Shown here: piece by piece, positions 1-9,016 of the stretch
Layout of the letters: every line of letters starts with the position of its first letter
Position numbering within the stretch: position 1 is the first letter of the stretch
Assembly (NCBI GenBank): GCA_002419385.1
Contig: DIFZ01000039.1
Location: 1-64,000 of the forward strand
Length of the DNA stretch: 64,000 nt
Direction: 5' to 3'
Source of the DNA: Geobacter sp. UBA5735
GTDB taxonomy: Bacteria > Desulfobacterota > Desulfuromonadia > Geobacterales > Geobacteraceae
Translations under genes and position numbers: made by a program
The notes under the pieces: generated by a model
The model's database searches: none
Seen by the model: the letters and a program-made list of their open reading frames with translations, nothing else
What the model was told of the DNA's origin: nothing

Positions 1-9
1 CTTGGCCAT
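1..9 (-). CDS. tuf: Elongation factor Tu, first three codons only
   Basis: The minus strand reads ATG GCC AAG (Met-Ala-Lys), the usual start of EF-Tu, and the window then ends. A very strong Shine-Dalgarno (GGAGGAGGG, complement of 18..26) lies 8 nt before the ATG. Four tRNA genes sit immediately upstream in the order found before tufB in enterobacteria (Thr, Tyr, Gly, Thr). The identity is inferred mainly from that context, because three residues cannot identify a protein. EF-Tu delivers aminoacyl-tRNA to the ribosome. Confidence 0.7.
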
Positions 10-99
10 CTGGGAATCCCTCCTCCGTCAGTACCTTGTACTGCTAGTCGTACCTTGTAATGTATTTTCGGTGATGCAACCGGGTAAATGCTTGAAAAA

Positions 100-175
<76 letters not shown>

Positions 176-186
176 GTCATTAAATT

Positions 187-263
187 TGGAGCGGGAAACG
201 GGACTCGAACCCGCGACCCTCAGCTTGGAAGGCTGATGCTCTAGCCAACTGAGCTACTCCCGC
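187..263 (-). tRNA. tRNA-Gly (anticodon UCC)
   Basis: A 77-nt cloverleaf on the minus strand starting GCGGGAGTAGCTC and ending TCCA. The anticodon loop CTTCCAA gives anticodon TCC. The acceptor stem GCGGGAG pairs with TTCCCGC, and the T-arm motif GGTTCGAGTCC is present. Third tRNA of the tRNA-tuf transcript. Confidence 0.96.
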
Positions 264-373
264 ACTCCGTACGCCTGAAGTTTTTTGAAGAACATGGACG
301 TCGCGCCACCAGTTCATGCGACTGCCGTCTCCTGGGAGGGAACGATCGACCATTTTCTTCTGCAGTCTGTAAA

Positions 374-459
374 TGGTGGAGGGGGGAGGATTCGAACCTC
401 CGAAGTCGTCCGACGACAGATTTACAGTCTGTTCCCTTTGGCCACTCGGGAACCCCTCC
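374..459 (-). tRNA. tRNA-Tyr (anticodon GUA)
   Basis: An 86-nt minus-strand tRNA starting GGAGGGGTTCCCGAG and ending CCACCA. The anticodon loop CTGTAAA gives anticodon GTA. It has the long variable arm expected of bacterial tRNA-Tyr. Second tRNA of the tRNA-tuf transcript. Confidence 0.96.
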
Positions 460-484
460 AGGGTGAAAAGCACCGCTGCTATTT

Positions 485-560
485 TGGAGCTGGCGATGGG
501 ACTCGAACCCGCAACCTGCTGATTACAAGTCAGCTGCTCTGCCAGTTGAGCTACGCCAGC
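485..560 (-). tRNA. tRNA-Thr (anticodon UGU)
   Basis: A 76-nt minus-strand cloverleaf starting GCTGGCGTAGCTC with encoded CCA. The anticodon loop CTTGTAA gives anticodon TGT. It is the promoter-proximal gene of the tRNA-tuf cluster. Confidence 0.96.
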
Positions 561-622
561 ATGCAAACAATCGGCCCTGGCCCGCTTGCGTCCCGTTATT
601 GGAACGAAAAGCGAAGATATTC

Positions 623-651
623 CTTATAACTGTCTTGCCCGATCTTGTCAA
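623..651 (-). promoter_or_regulatory. Sigma-70 promoter of the tRNA-tuf cluster
   Basis: On the minus strand the sequence is TTGACA, a 17-nt spacer and TATAAG, a near-perfect housekeeping promoter. It lies about 60 nt upstream of the first tRNA (Thr-UGU), which fits a stable-RNA promoter with a short leader. Confidence 0.8.
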
Positions 652-710
652 GAAATTTTCTTTAGGCAAAAACATATTTTCCGCTTCGTGTAAATTTCCT
701 TGAAATGCCG

Positions 711-840
711 TGTAGGGGCGCCCCCTGTGGGTGCCCTTCATCCGCACCCATGTGACGACTTTTCCCTCAATGGAGAAGGTATCACCAATACCCTCGCCAT
801 CAAGGGAGAGGGTGACCGCAGGCCGGGTGAGGGGGTTAGA
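711..840. repeat. Dispersed intergenic repeat, family R1 (composite copy)
   Basis: Two modules are adjacent. At 711-745 lies a GTAGGGGCGCCCCCTGTGGG-type block. At 762-840 lies a block with TCCCTCAATGGAGAAGG and CATCAAGGGAGAGGGTG, ending GTGAGGGGGTT. Very similar blocks recur at 3807-3836, 5683-5765, 17470-17498 and 24881-24972, all between genes. The first module can fold on itself (GGGGCGCCCCC, GGGCACCCACAGGG). No ORF is evident inside. Confidence 0.8.
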
Positions 841-856
841 AAAAGAAAGAAATAGA

Positions 857-2689
857 TCAACGTCTCTTGCGAGGTAGTGATTTCCGCGGCGTCACGGTAC
901 CTTGATTCCCCCGCGAAACCGCGCCGCCCAGCAACTGCGCCGCAAGGTCGCTCCTGCCGATAGAAGCCAATGCCTCGAGCACGTAGCGCCGCTCTTCACT
1001 GAACCCGGACAGGAGCAGCGATTTCTGCAGCCTTTTCTCACGGTCGGTCCTGGCAACGTACACCTGCTCCCCGGTGTAAGGGTCCATTCCTGTATGGTAC
1101 ATGCAGGTCGAAAGGGTTCCGGGCGTCGGCGTGAAATCCTGGACCTGCTCGACCTTGAGCCCGAGCCGCTTCAGGGTGAGGGCCGTTTCCGCCATGTCGG
1201 CCATGGTGCAGCCGGGATGCCCCGACATGAGGTAGGGGACGATGAACTGCTTCCTGCCGAGGCGAAGGCTCTCCCTGCGGAAATACTCCAGGAACCGTTC
1301 GAAAACCTGACGTCCCGGCTTTCCCATCCGGGCGGTAACGCAATCCACGAAATGCTCAGGCGCAACCTTCAGCAGGCCGCCGACGTGATGCGCCAGCAAC
1401 TCGCGGAAATACTCCCGTTGCCGGTCAAACAGCTCGTACCTGACGCCCGATGACACCTTGACATGGGCAACCTTTGCGATTCCGCGGACTTTCCCCAGAA
1501 GTGCGGCCGCGTTCCGGTCACCCAACCTGAGATTGCCGCAGACTTCCGGATACAGACAGCTGGCTCTCCGGCATGTCTCGGCGGCAGTACGGTTTCCGCA
1601 CCTCATGCCGTACATGTTTGCCGACGGCCCGCCCACATCGGTAACGGTTCCGTCAAACCATGGCATGGCGGCCAACCGCTCTGTTTCGGCCACCACCGAA
1701 GCCTGGCTGCGGGACTGCACAACCTTGCCCTGATGGTGCGCGATCGCGCAGAAGGAACATCCGCCGCCGCACCCCCGGTGCGAAGTGATCGAAGAGCGGA
1801 TCTGGATGTAGGCCGGAACGGGTTCACGGTAGGAAGGATGGGGAGTCTTGGCAAACGGCAGCTGGTAGACCTCGTCCATCTCGCTCTCGGACAGCGGCAG
1901 AGACGGCGGGTTGCAGACCAGGAAACGGTCGCCGTGTTTCTGCACCAGCACACCGGCACTGCAGGGATTCGACTCGCCGGCAATCAACCGAAAGGCTTCG
2001 GCAAAGGCATTCTTGTCAGCGGAGACCGCCTCAAATGACGGAATCTCGGTGTATGCATCCGGCAGCGGCCTGTCGCTCCGGGCTGTCGCACTATATGCAG
2101 TCCCGCGTATAGCTGTCATGGCGGGCAGCGCTTCACCCCTGGCCATTCGCCCGGCCAATTCCAGGAGCGGACGCTCGCCCATGCCGTAGACCAGGAGATC
2201 AGCCTTCGCATCGAACAGCAGGGACCGGCGCACCCGGTCTTCCCAGTAATCGTAGTGGGCGAAGCGCCTGAGGCTGGCCTCGATTCCGCCGAGTACGACC
2301 GGCACGTCCCGGAATGCCTCTTTCAGCCTGGCGGTGTAGACGATGGTTGCCCGGTTGGGCCGTGAGCCGTGCCGGTTGCCGGGCGTGTAGGCATCATCGT
2401 GGCGCAGCTTGCGCGCCGGCGTGTAATGGGCAACCATGGAGTCCATGGCCCCGGCGGACACTCCGAAAAAGAGCCTGGGCCGCCCCAAGGCAGTGAACGG
2501 CTCCACCGAGCGCCAGTCGGGCTGGGCGATAATGCCGACCCTGAAGCCGCGGCTTTCCAGCAGGCGGGCCAGGAGCGGCACGCCGAAGGATGGGTGGTCC
2601 ACATAGGCATCGCCCGTCACGAAGATGACGTCGAGTTCGGACCAGCCGCGCTGCAGCGCCTCCTGCCGGGAAAGCGGGATGAAGGCCAT
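857..2689 (-). CDS. YgiQ-family (UPF0313) radical SAM protein
   Basis: A 610-aa protein of the YgiQ/UPF0313 radical SAM family. The catalysed reaction is not established for this family. The N-terminus carries the family signature [19 protein letters not shown] radical-SAM cluster motif CGGGCSFC (CxxxCxxC) is near residue 310, and a basic tail follows. The open frame extends upstream to 2971, but the extension lies inside argC and is low-quality, arginine-rich sequence. The ATG at 2689 fits the family start ([10 protein letters not shown]) and overlaps the argC stop by one base (TGATG), which suggests translational coupling to argC. Family assignment is confident; the physiological role is unknown. 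Confidence 0.9.
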   Translation of the reverse strand: MAFIPLSRQEALQRGWSELDVIFVTGDAYVDHPSFGVPLLARLLESRGFRVGIIAQPDWRSVEPFTALGRPRLFFGVSAGAMDSMVAHYTPARKLRHDDAYTPGNRHGSRPNRATIVYTARLKEAFRDVPVVLGGIEASLRRFAHYDYWEDRVRRSLLFDAKADLLVYGMGERPLLELAGRMARGEALPAMTAIRGTAYSATARSDRPLPDAYTEIPSFEAVSADKNAFAEAFRLIAGESNPCSAGVLVQKHGDRFLVCNPPSLPLSESEMDEVYQLPFAKTPHPSYREPVPAYIQIRSSITSHRGCGGGCSFCAIAHHQGKVVQSRSQASVVAETERLAAMPWFDGTVTDVGGPSANMYGMRCGNRTAAETCRRASCLYPEVCGNLRLGDRNAAALLGKVRGIAKVAHVKVSSGVRYELFDRQREYFRELLAHHVGGLLKVAPEHFVDCVTARMGKPGRQVFERFLEYFRRESLRLGRKQFIVPYLMSGHPGCTMADMAETALTLKRLGLKVEQVQDFTPTPGTLSTCMYHTGMDPYTGEQVYVARTDREKRLQKSLLLSGFSEERRYVLEALASIGRSDLAAQLLGGAVSRGNQGTVTPRKSLPRKRR

Positions 2690-3726
2690 CAGGGGAAGAG
2701 CGGCAGGCTGTCCAGCCCCAGGTTCTCCGGGAAGCCGTTCATGATGTTCATATTCTGCACCGCCTGCCCGGAAGCGCCCTTGACCAGGTTGTCGATGGCG
2801 GAGATCACCACGACCCGTCCGGTGCGCTTGTCGGCCACGAGACCGATATCGCAGAAGTTGGAACCGCGGACATGCATGGTCGAAGGGAGAACACCTTCGG
2901 GAAGGACTCTGACAAACCCTTCGTTGCAGTAGTGGTCCCGGTAGAGTTCCAGCAGTCGGGTGGTTGTCCATTCTCCGGACTGAGAAGCGTAAATGGTGGA
3001 GAGGATGCCCCGGTCCATGGGAACCAGGTGGGGCGTGAAGGACATGGTGATCCTGGATCCGGCCAGGAGCGAAAGCTCCTGCTCGATCTCGGGGGTGTGG
3101 CGATGGGCGCCGACCCCGTAGGCCTTGAAGCCCTCGTTGACTTCGCAGAACAGCGTATCGACCTTGGCGCCTCTCCCCGCCCCGCTGACTGCCGACTTGG
3201 AATCAGCGATGATGGTCGCCGGGTCCACCAGGCCTTTTTTCAGCAGGGGGGCCATCCCCAGGATTATGCTGGTGGGATAGCACCCGGGATTGGCCACCAG
3301 GTCAGCCCCGGCAACTGCCTTGCGGCGGATCTCGGGAAGTCCGTATACCGCCTTGTCCAGCAATTCCGGGTTCAGATGGGGTTGATACCAGGACTGGTAG
3401 ACCGAAGCATCGCGGAACCGGTAATCAGCGGACAGGTCAACAACCTTTTTCCCCAGCTTGAGGAACGTCGGTACAACTTCCATTGCCGCCTGGTGCGGTA
3501 GTGCGGTAAAAATGAAATCGGCCTTCTCAGCCACTCTCACCGGTTCCAGATGTTCCAGCACCTGCTGATAACGGTCGCGGACCGAGGGAAATATGTCCTC
3601 CACCTTCTTGCCCGCGCTCCTTTCGGAAGTGACACAGGTAACCGCTACTTCGGGATGGCAGTGGAGTATGCGCAAAAGCTCGACTCCGGTATAGCCGCTT
3701 GCGCCGACGACAGCAACTTTCAACAT
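2689..3726 (-). CDS. argC: N-acetyl-gamma-glutamyl-phosphate reductase
   Basis: A 345-aa protein that reduces N-acetylglutamyl 5-phosphate to the semialdehyde with NADPH in arginine biosynthesis (cytoplasm). An N-terminal Rossmann motif GASGYTG and the catalytic-cysteine motif NPGCYPTS (Cys149) are visible, and the length is normal. The ATG at 3726 is preceded by GGAGGATC at good spacing, so the 11-codon upstream extension of the frame is rejected. The gene is followed with a 1-nt overlap by the radical SAM gene. A dispersed repeat lies immediately upstream between it and rpsI, so cotranscription with rpsI is uncertain. Confidence 0.97.
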   Translation of the reverse strand: MLKVAVVGASGYTGVELLRILHCHPEVAVTCVTSERSAGKKVEDIFPSVRDRYQQVLEHLEPVRVAEKADFIFTALPHQAAMEVVPTFLKLGKKVVDLSADYRFRDASVYQSWYQPHLNPELLDKAVYGLPEIRRKAVAGADLVANPGCYPTSIILGMAPLLKKGLVDPATIIADSKSAVSGAGRGAKVDTLFCEVNEGFKAYGVGAHRHTPEIEQELSLLAGSRITMSFTPHLVPMDRGILSTIYASQSGEWTTTRLLELYRDHYCNEGFVRVLPEGVLPSTMHVRGSNFCDIGLVADKRTGRVVVISAIDNLVKGASGQAVQNMNIMNGFPENLGLDSLPLFP

Positions 3727-3749
3727 ATTGATCCTCCGGTGGAATCGTT

Positions 3750-3836
3750 GGGCAGGCACGGAGGCCTGCCCCTACATACATGCCTTCGTGTTTGAAATCG
3801 AAAAAATGTAGGGGCACCCCCCTGTGGGTGCCCTTC
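3750..3836. repeat. Dispersed intergenic repeat, family R1
   Basis: Two R1 modules lie in the argC leader. At 3750-3777 is a GGGCAGGCACGGAGGCCTGCCC-like inverted repeat followed by CCTACA; its reverse complement recurs at about 24944-24972. At 3807-3836 is TGTAGGGGCACCCCCCTGTG followed by GGTGCCC, matching 711-745 and 17470-17498. Confidence 0.75.
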
Positions 3837-3919
3837 TATCTGGAGCAGAACGCACAAAAGGGGGAAACCCTGCGGTCCCCCCCTCCATGCTTGTAACCTG
3901 CAACCGGCCTGCGAACGTC

Positions 3920-4312
3920 TTAACGCTTGGAGAACTGGAAACTCCTGCGGGCTGCCGCCTTGCCGTATTTCTTTCTTTCCTTGACGCGGGAATCGCGGGT
4001 GATGAATCCCGCCTTTTTCAGGACACCGCGCATCGCAGCGTCGACTTCCAGCAGCGCCTTGGTGATGCCGTGCTTGATGGCGCCCGCCTGGCCGCTGTCG
4101 CCGCCGCCCTTGACCGTTACGTAGATGTCGAACTTGTCAACGTTCTCGGTCAGCTCGAGGGGTTGCTTGACGATCATCTTGGAGGTTTCCCTGCCGAAAT
4201 AATCGTCGATGTCTTTCTGGTTGACGGTTATCTTGCCGGTGCCGGGCTTGAGCCATACCCGCGCTATGGAAGACTTCCTTTTCCCGGTTCCGTAGAAGGT
4301 TGCTGCTGCCAT
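3920..4312 (-). CDS. rpsI: 30S ribosomal protein S9
   Basis: A 130-aa protein of normal S9 length. It has the N-terminal [17 protein letters not shown] signature and the conserved basic C-terminus ending QFSKR, which in other S9 proteins reaches toward the P-site tRNA. It follows rplM by 36 nt in the conserved rplM-rpsI operon. The ATG at 4312 is preceded by an AGGAGA ribosome-binding site. Confidence 0.98.
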   Translation of the reverse strand: MAAATFYGTGKRKSSIARVWLKPGTGKITVNQKDIDDYFGRETSKMIVKQPLELTENVDKFDIYVTVKGGGDSGQAGAIKHGITKALLEVDAAMRGVLKKAGFITRDSRVKERKKYGKAAARRSFQFSKR

Positions 4313-4348
4313 ATCTATTCTCCTGATGCTGTTGGTATTTGAACGGGA

Positions 4349-4777
4349 TTACACCTGCAGCGGCTTGGGCTGCTGGGCCTTGTGGGGATGGCTTCCGCCG
4401 GCGTAGACCTTGAGCTTCTTCAGCATCTGGCTCGCCAGCTTGTTCTTGGGAAGCATGCCCTTGACGGCTTTCCGGATCACTTCCTCGGCCTTCTTCTCCA
4501 TCAGCTTGCCGGCCGTGATGGACTTGATGCCGCCGGGATAGCCGGAGTGGCTGTAGTAGATCTTGTCGGAGAGCTTGTTGCCCGTCAGGGCTATCTTGTC
4601 GGCATTCACCACGATCACGAAATCACCGGTATCAACGCTGGGCGCGAAAATCGGCTTGTTCTTGCCGCGGAGCACGGTGGCGATGCGTGTCGCCAGCCTG
4701 CCGAGGACCATGTTTTCGGCATCGACCACATACCAGTCCCTGGATATGTCATTCGTTCTGGGAACCTGCGTTTTCAT
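4349..4777 (-). CDS. rplM: 50S ribosomal protein L13
   Basis: A 142-aa large-subunit protein. Family signatures include [15 protein letters not shown], the [10 protein letters not shown] block and the GMLPKNKL segment. It lies 5' of rpsI in the usual operon order, 58 nt downstream of truA. A TTGACA-N17-TAATTT promoter lies at the truA 3' end (4833-4861), so the pair can be transcribed independently of truA. Confidence 0.98.
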   Translation of the reverse strand: MKTQVPRTNDISRDWYVVDAENMVLGRLATRIATVLRGKNKPIFAPSVDTGDFVIVVNADKIALTGNKLSDKIYYSHSGYPGGIKSITAGKLMEKKAEEVIRKAVKGMLPKNKLASQMLKKLKVYAGGSHPHKAQQPKPLQV

Positions 4778-4832
4778 TGAAACCTCACTGCCTTATGGAG
4801 AAATGGAATTCAGAGAAACACTGAAAGCTGAT

Positions 4833-4861
4833 AAATTAGTTCATGCTTCTTCCCTTGTCAA
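4833..4861 (-). promoter_or_regulatory. Predicted promoter of rplM-rpsI inside the truA 3' end
   Basis: The minus strand carries TTGACA, a 17-nt spacer and TAATTT. The element overlaps the last codons and stop of truA and lies about 55 nt upstream of rplM. The match is good, but activity is inferred. Confidence 0.55.
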
Positions 4862-5633
4862 GGAAATTTTCACTTTCCGGGGCTGGATCGCCTTTTTTCC
4901 AGTAGAATACCTCTTCGAGGCACAGCCCCTGGGGAGGGGCGGTAGCCCCGGCCAGGCGCCGGTCGCCGTTTTCCAGCAACCGGGGGACGACACCCGCCCC
5001 CTGTTTCCCCTTGCCGATCTCCACCAGTGTCCCCACTATGATCCTGACCATGTTCTTGAGGAATCCGGAACCAACGACATCGATGGTCACCAGGTCACCG
5101 TCCCGCGATATTTCCAGCGAATCGATGCGGCGCACGGTCGTCTTTGCGCAGCAGTTGGCCGCCCTGAACGCGCCGAAATCCTTCTCGCCGACAAAATGCC
5201 CTGCCGCTTCCACCATTGCCGGCACGTCGAGCGCGCCCCCTATCCGCCAGACGAACAGGCGGCTCAGGGGGGCGCGCCGGGCGGAATTGAGGATGGTGTA
5301 ACGGTAGTGCTTTGCCGTGGCATCGCGCCGGGGATTGAACCCGGGAGGGGCCTCGACAGCTTCGCGCACTGCTATGTCCGGAGGGAGCAGGGCGTTGAGC
5401 CCGTCGGAAAATGCCTTGAGGGGCAGGCTCTTCTCCGTCCGGAAACAGGCGACCATCCCCCGCGCATGAACCCCGGCATCGGTGCGGCCTGAGGAAACGA
5501 CCCGAATCGCCTCACCCGCCAGCCTGGCCAACGCCTCCTCGACCACCTGCTGCACGGCAAGGCCGTTGGGCTGGATCTGCCAGCCGGCGTAGTTGGTGCC
5601 TTCGTATTCGATGGTCAGCTTTATGGTGCGCAT
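4836..5633 (-). CDS. truA: tRNA pseudouridine(38-40) synthase
   Basis: A 265-aa enzyme that isomerises uridines 38-40 in the anticodon arm of many tRNAs. The catalytic aspartate motif is GRTDAGVHA (Asp52), and the N-terminal IEYEGTNYAGWQ and later RRDATAKHYRYT motifs are typical. The length is normal. It lies upstream of rplM-rpsI; a dispersed repeat fills much of the interval to asd. Confidence 0.97.
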   Translation of the reverse strand: MRTIKLTIEYEGTNYAGWQIQPNGLAVQQVVEEALARLAGEAIRVVSSGRTDAGVHARGMVACFRTEKSLPLKAFSDGLNALLPPDIAVREAVEAPPGFNPRRDATAKHYRYTILNSARRAPLSRLFVWRIGGALDVPAMVEAAGHFVGEKDFGAFRAANCCAKTTVRRIDSLEISRDGDLVTIDVVGSGFLKNMVRIIVGTLVEIGKGKQGAGVVPRLLENGDRRLAGATAPPQGLCLEEVFYWKKGDPAPESENFLDKGRSMN

Positions 5634-5682
5634 GAATACTTCCGAACCTTAAATCACACGCCCCTCATCCGTCCTTCCAGAA

Positions 5683-5765
5683 CACCTTCTCCCTCAATGG
5701 AGAAGGGAGCATAAACAACCCTCGCCATCAAGGGAGAGGGTCGCCCCAGGCGGGGTGAGGGGGTC
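5683..5765. repeat. Dispersed intergenic repeat, family R1
   Basis: This copy contains TTCTCCCTCAATGGAGAAGG, CTCGCCATCAAGGGAGAGGG and a terminal GGTGAGGGGGT, closely matching 762-840 and partly 24881-24925. It sits between asd and truA. Confidence 0.8.
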
Positions 5766-5850
5766 TTCTTTGATTGATGAGGTCCAAAAAACGGGCAACC
5801 ACACGCCTGTGCGCTGGAGCGCTCCGGCGCGCAAGAGCAGGGGGTTGCCC

Positions 5851-6876
5851 CTACTTCTTCAGGTATTTCTCGACCAGAATCTCCGCTATCTGCACCGCGT
5901 TGGTCGCCGCGCCTTTGCGGATGTTGTCGGCCACAACCCACAGGTTCAGCCCGTTCTCTATGGACTCGTCCTCGCGGATTCTCCCGACATAGGTGAGGTC
6001 CTGCCCGGCTGCGTCGAGGGGCATGGGATAGACTCCCTTGGCCGGGTTGTCCACCAGCTTGCAGCCCGGAGCTTTTTTCAGCAATTCGAAAGCCTTCGCC
6101 ACCGTGATCTTTTTGACGGTTTCTATATTCACCGACTCGGAATGGCTGTAGAAGACCGGAACGCGCACCGTGGTGGCCGTAACGCGGATATCGGACTCCA
6201 TGATCTTCCTCGTCTCGTTCACCATTTTCATCTCTTCCTTGGTGTAGCCGTTGGGCTCGAAGGAATCGATCTGGGGGAGGCAGTTGAAAGCGATGCGGTG
6301 AGGATAGACCTTGGCCTCCGCCGTCCTGCCGTTCAGCATCTCGCCCGTCTGGATCCTGAGCTCGTCGATGGCTTTCTTGCCCGTTCCGGAAACCGCCTGG
6401 TACGTCGAAACGATGATCCTGGTGATGGTGCCGTAATCGTGCAGGGGCTTCAGCGCCACGACCATCTGGATCGTGGAGCAGTTGGGATTGGCGATGATCC
6501 CCTTGCTGGTATAGCCGGCGATGGCATGGGGATTCACCTCGGGCACCACCAGAGGCACGTCAGGGTCCATGCGCCAGGCGCTGGAATTGTCGATGCATAC
6601 CGCACCGGCCCGCGCCGCCGAAGGGCAGAACTCCAGGGACCGGCTGCCGCCGGCCGAAAACAGGGCTATGTCTATGCCCTCGAAGGCATTGTGATCCAGC
6701 AGTTCCACCTCGACCGGCTTCCCCTTGTACTCCAGGACCTTGCCGATGCTCCGTTCGCTAGCCAGGAACCTGATCTTCCCGACCGGGAAATTTCTCTCTT
6801 CCAGACACTGTATCATCTGGTTGCCGACAGCGCCGGTGGCGCCGGCGATGGCGACATTCCAAAGTTTTTTTGCCAT
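5851..6876 (-). CDS. asd: Aspartate-semialdehyde dehydrogenase
   Basis: A 341-aa enzyme converting aspartyl-4-phosphate to aspartate semialdehyde with NADPH, the branch point to lysine/diaminopimelate, threonine and methionine. It has an N-terminal Rossmann motif AGATGAVGNQ, the active-site motif NPNCSTIQ (Cys133) and the SGTGKKAIDEL segment. The length is normal for the family. A promoter (TTGACA-N18-TAAAAT at 6933-6962) and a terminator upstream (6980-7010) separate it from leuB. Confidence 0.97.
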   Translation of the reverse strand: MAKKLWNVAIAGATGAVGNQMIQCLEERNFPVGKIRFLASERSIGKVLEYKGKPVEVELLDHNAFEGIDIALFSAGGSRSLEFCPSAARAGAVCIDNSSAWRMDPDVPLVVPEVNPHAIAGYTSKGIIANPNCSTIQMVVALKPLHDYGTITRIIVSTYQAVSGTGKKAIDELRIQTGEMLNGRTAEAKVYPHRIAFNCLPQIDSFEPNGYTKEEMKMVNETRKIMESDIRVTATTVRVPVFYSHSESVNIETVKKITVAKAFELLKKAPGCKLVDNPAKGVYPMPLDAAGQDLTYVGRIREDESIENGLNLWVVADNIRKGAATNAVQIAEILVEKYLKK

Positions 6877-6932
6877 GTTGTGCGGCTCTCCTCTCGTGGC
6901 GGCCAGTGTGCGGTCGGCCGTGATTCTGGGTG

Positions 6933-6962
6933 ATTTTATTTACAGTAAAGAACCTTTGTCAA
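6933..6962 (-). promoter_or_regulatory. Predicted promoter of asd
   Basis: The minus strand reads TTGACA, an 18-nt spacer and TAAAAT, about 55 nt upstream of the asd ATG and just downstream of the leuB terminator. Confidence 0.6.
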
Positions 6963-6979
6963 TACAAAAGAAATTAACG

Positions 6980-7010
6980 AAAAAAGGGGGCGCCGGGATT
7001 GACGCCCCCT
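6980..7010 (-). terminator. Rho-independent terminator after leuB
   Basis: On the minus strand GGGGGCG and CGCCCCC pair across a 9-nt loop and are followed by six T residues. A second perfect hairpin lies between it and the leuB stop, at 7025-7045 (CCCCTTGTA/TACAAGGGG, 3-nt loop). Confidence 0.85.
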
Positions 7011-7059
7011 TCTCTTTTCACTCTCCCCTTGTACGATACAAGGGGGTCTGCATTCTTCC

Positions 7060-8112
7060 TCAGCTCACCGCTTTGGCCACCATGTCGCCCACCTCGGTGG
7101 TGGAATACCCCATTTTGCCGGCGCTCATGCTCTTCATCTGCTGCATGACACTCACCATGGCCGTCTCGACGGTCTTTGCGGCTTCCTCTTCGCCCAGGAC
7201 GTCCAGCATCATCTGGGCCGCGCCGATGGCAGCCATGGGGTTGATGACGTTCTTGCCGGTGTATTTGGGCGCGCTGCCGCCGATGGGCTCGAACATGGAC
7301 ACGCCCTCGGGGTTGATGTTGCCGCCGGAGGCGATCCCCATGCCGCCCTGGACCATGGCGCCCAGGTCGGTGATGATGTCGCCGAACATGTTATCGGTGA
7401 CGATGACGTCGAACCACTCGGGGTTTTTCACCATCCACATGGTGGTGGCGTCAACGTGGGCATACTCGCGCTTGATGTCTGCGTAGTCCTTGGCGCCGAT
7501 TTCGTGGAACGCACGCTCCCACAGATCGAAGGCAAAGGTCAGGACGTTGGTCTTGCCGCACAGGGTGAGGGTCTTGTCCCTGTTGCGCTTGCGGGTGTAT
7601 TCGAAGGCGTAGCGCAGGCACCGCTCCACGCCCTTGCGGGTGTTGATGGAGGTCTGAATGGCCACCTCGTCGGGGGTGCCCTTCTTCAGCACGCCGCCGG
7701 AGCCGGTGTAGAGGCCTTCGCTGTTTTCCCGGACCACCACGAAGTCGATGTCCTCCGGCTTCTTGTCTTTCAGCGGTGTCTCCACGTTGGGATAGAGCTT
7801 CACCGGACGCAGGTTGATGTACTGGTCCAGCTCGAAGCGCAGCTTCAGGAGAATGCCTTTTTCCAGGATTCCCGGCTTCACGTCCGGATGGCCGATGGCG
7901 CCCAGGAAAATGGCATCGAACTGGCGCAGGTCGGACACCGCCGACTCCGGCAAGACCTCGTTGGTGCGCAGGTAGCGCTCCCCGCCGAAATCGAAATGGG
8001 TGTAGTCCATCCTGATCCCGTACCTGGCGTTCACCGCTTCCAATACTTTCAGGCCCTCAGCAACGACCTCGGGGCCGGTTCCATCCCCGCCGATCACGGC
8101 AATCTTGTACAT
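7060..8112 (-). CDS. leuB: 3-isopropylmalate dehydrogenase
   Basis: A 350-aa NAD-dependent beta-decarboxylating dehydrogenase of leucine biosynthesis. Visible features are the N-terminal IGGDGTGPEV, the substrate-loop region LKLRFELDQYINLRPVKL, the VVRENSEGLYTG motif, the metal-site DNMFGDIITDLGA and the C-terminal EPIGGSAPKYTGK. The family also includes tartrate and isocitrate dehydrogenases; the genetic setting next to asd and argC supports an amino-acid role. The gene has its own promoter (8158-8185) and a strong terminator. Confidence 0.9.
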   Translation of the reverse strand: MYKIAVIGGDGTGPEVVAEGLKVLEAVNARYGIRMDYTHFDFGGERYLRTNEVLPESAVSDLRQFDAIFLGAIGHPDVKPGILEKGILLKLRFELDQYINLRPVKLYPNVETPLKDKKPEDIDFVVVRENSEGLYTGSGGVLKKGTPDEVAIQTSINTRKGVERCLRYAFEYTRKRNRDKTLTLCGKTNVLTFAFDLWERAFHEIGAKDYADIKREYAHVDATTMWMVKNPEWFDVIVTDNMFGDIITDLGAMVQGGMGIASGGNINPEGVSMFEPIGGSAPKYTGKNVINPMAAIGAAQMMLDVLGEEEAAKTVETAMVSVMQQMKSMSAGKMGYSTTEVGDMVAKAVS

Positions 8113-8157
8113 TCCGCTCTCCTTTATGCGTTATGTTCAGGGAAACTGGTGGATTGG

Positions 8158-8185
8158 ATATTATAGGATTATGGGGAATTGTCAA
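8158..8185 (-). promoter_or_regulatory. Predicted promoter of leuB
   Basis: The minus strand carries TTGACA, a 16-nt spacer and TAATAT, about 45 nt upstream of the leuB start. No leader-peptide or T-box structure was recognised in the short leader. Confidence 0.6.
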
Positions 8186-8212
8186 CAGATTGGGAACACT
8201 GGGCAGGAACGA

Positions 8213-9016
8213 TCAGGGCCGAACCAGGCTGAGGACGGGAGGCATCCACAAGTAGGTAAAGTCATCTGTAAGGGTCGGCAGCGATTCCAGATAACGCGGT
8301 ACCAAATCCTGGAGGGAATCCGCGTCCTTCCCCAACTCTTTCTTGTAAAGGTCCAGCGCAGCCTGCACTCTCAGTGCTTTGTTGAAATTCATAATTGCCC
8401 TGCGATAGCGGTCCTTCGTAAACTTGTCCTGTTCTTTTTGATACATTGCCACGAGCATGGCTCGACCGGCAATCAGGTTGCCGCCCTTGGCCATCAGATA
8501 ACCTGCCAGATGACCGAACCATGAGGGAGCATCCGGCCGTCTGGCCATGGCATAAAACAGGTCTGCAGCCTCTGCAGGCTGGTTCATGTAATAGAAAAGA
8601 TTGAACGCCTTGAAAAACTGCAGGTAGAGCAGGTCCGGGTGAGCGGCAATGCCACGGTCCAGTATCTTGTTGGCTTCACCGGCGTGTTCAGGAGAGATTG
8701 GGGCAAGAAAAGACTCACAGTAGTTGTAGGAATCGATGAATTCCGGGTGGAGTTCGGTCATGACATCGAAGTTGCTGGCCATGCTGTCGGCGTAACTCAT
8801 CTTGTCAACACCCCTCAACGGCCCACCAGCAAAGATGGCCACCTTGACAAACAGTGAAAATGCGGTCAACTGTTGCGCATAGCCGCTCGCTACCTTCAGG
8901 ACAGCTGCCGGCAGTGGATGCGAAAGATAGTAATCGGCCATTTGCGCCTTGTTCTTCTGCAGGCCCCACACACCCAGGTAAAGGACCAGCAATATGGCGG
9001 CAACAATCCTTTTCAT
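8213..9016 (-). CDS. Membrane-anchored protein encoded after a pilus-linked ABC transporter
   Basis: A 267-aa protein of unknown function. It has one N-terminal hydrophobic segment (about residues 3-20, signal anchor or uncleaved signal) and then a mostly helical, TPR-like body rich in Ala, Tyr and Phe (for example LLYLQFFKAFNLFYY), probably outside the cytoplasm. Its ATG overlaps the ABC permease stop by 4 nt (ATGA), so it is translationally coupled to the ABC pair. In Myxococcus xanthus the ABC genes pilH and pilI near pilA are accompanied by pilG. Whether this protein is a PilG counterpart is speculation from position only; no sequence similarity is claimed. Confidence 0.8.
   Translation of the reverse strand: MKRIVAAILLVLYLGVWGLQKNKAQMADYYLSHPLPAAVLKVASGYAQQLTAFSLFVKVAIFAGGPLRGVDKMSYADSMASNFDVMTELHPEFIDSYNYCESFLAPISPEHAGEANKILDRGIAAHPDLLYLQFFKAFNLFYYMNQPAEAADLFYAMARRPDAPSWFGHLAGYLMAKGGNLIAGRAMLVAMYQKEQDKFTKDRYRRAIMNFNKALRVQAALDLYKKELGKDADSLQDLVPRYLESLPTLTDDFTYLWMPPVLSLVRP

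Noticed and set aside
2690..2971. N-terminal extension of the radical SAM gene
   Set aside because: It lies fully within argC, is Arg/Gly-rich and unrelated to the family. The ATG at 2689 coupled to the argC stop gives the normal N-terminus.
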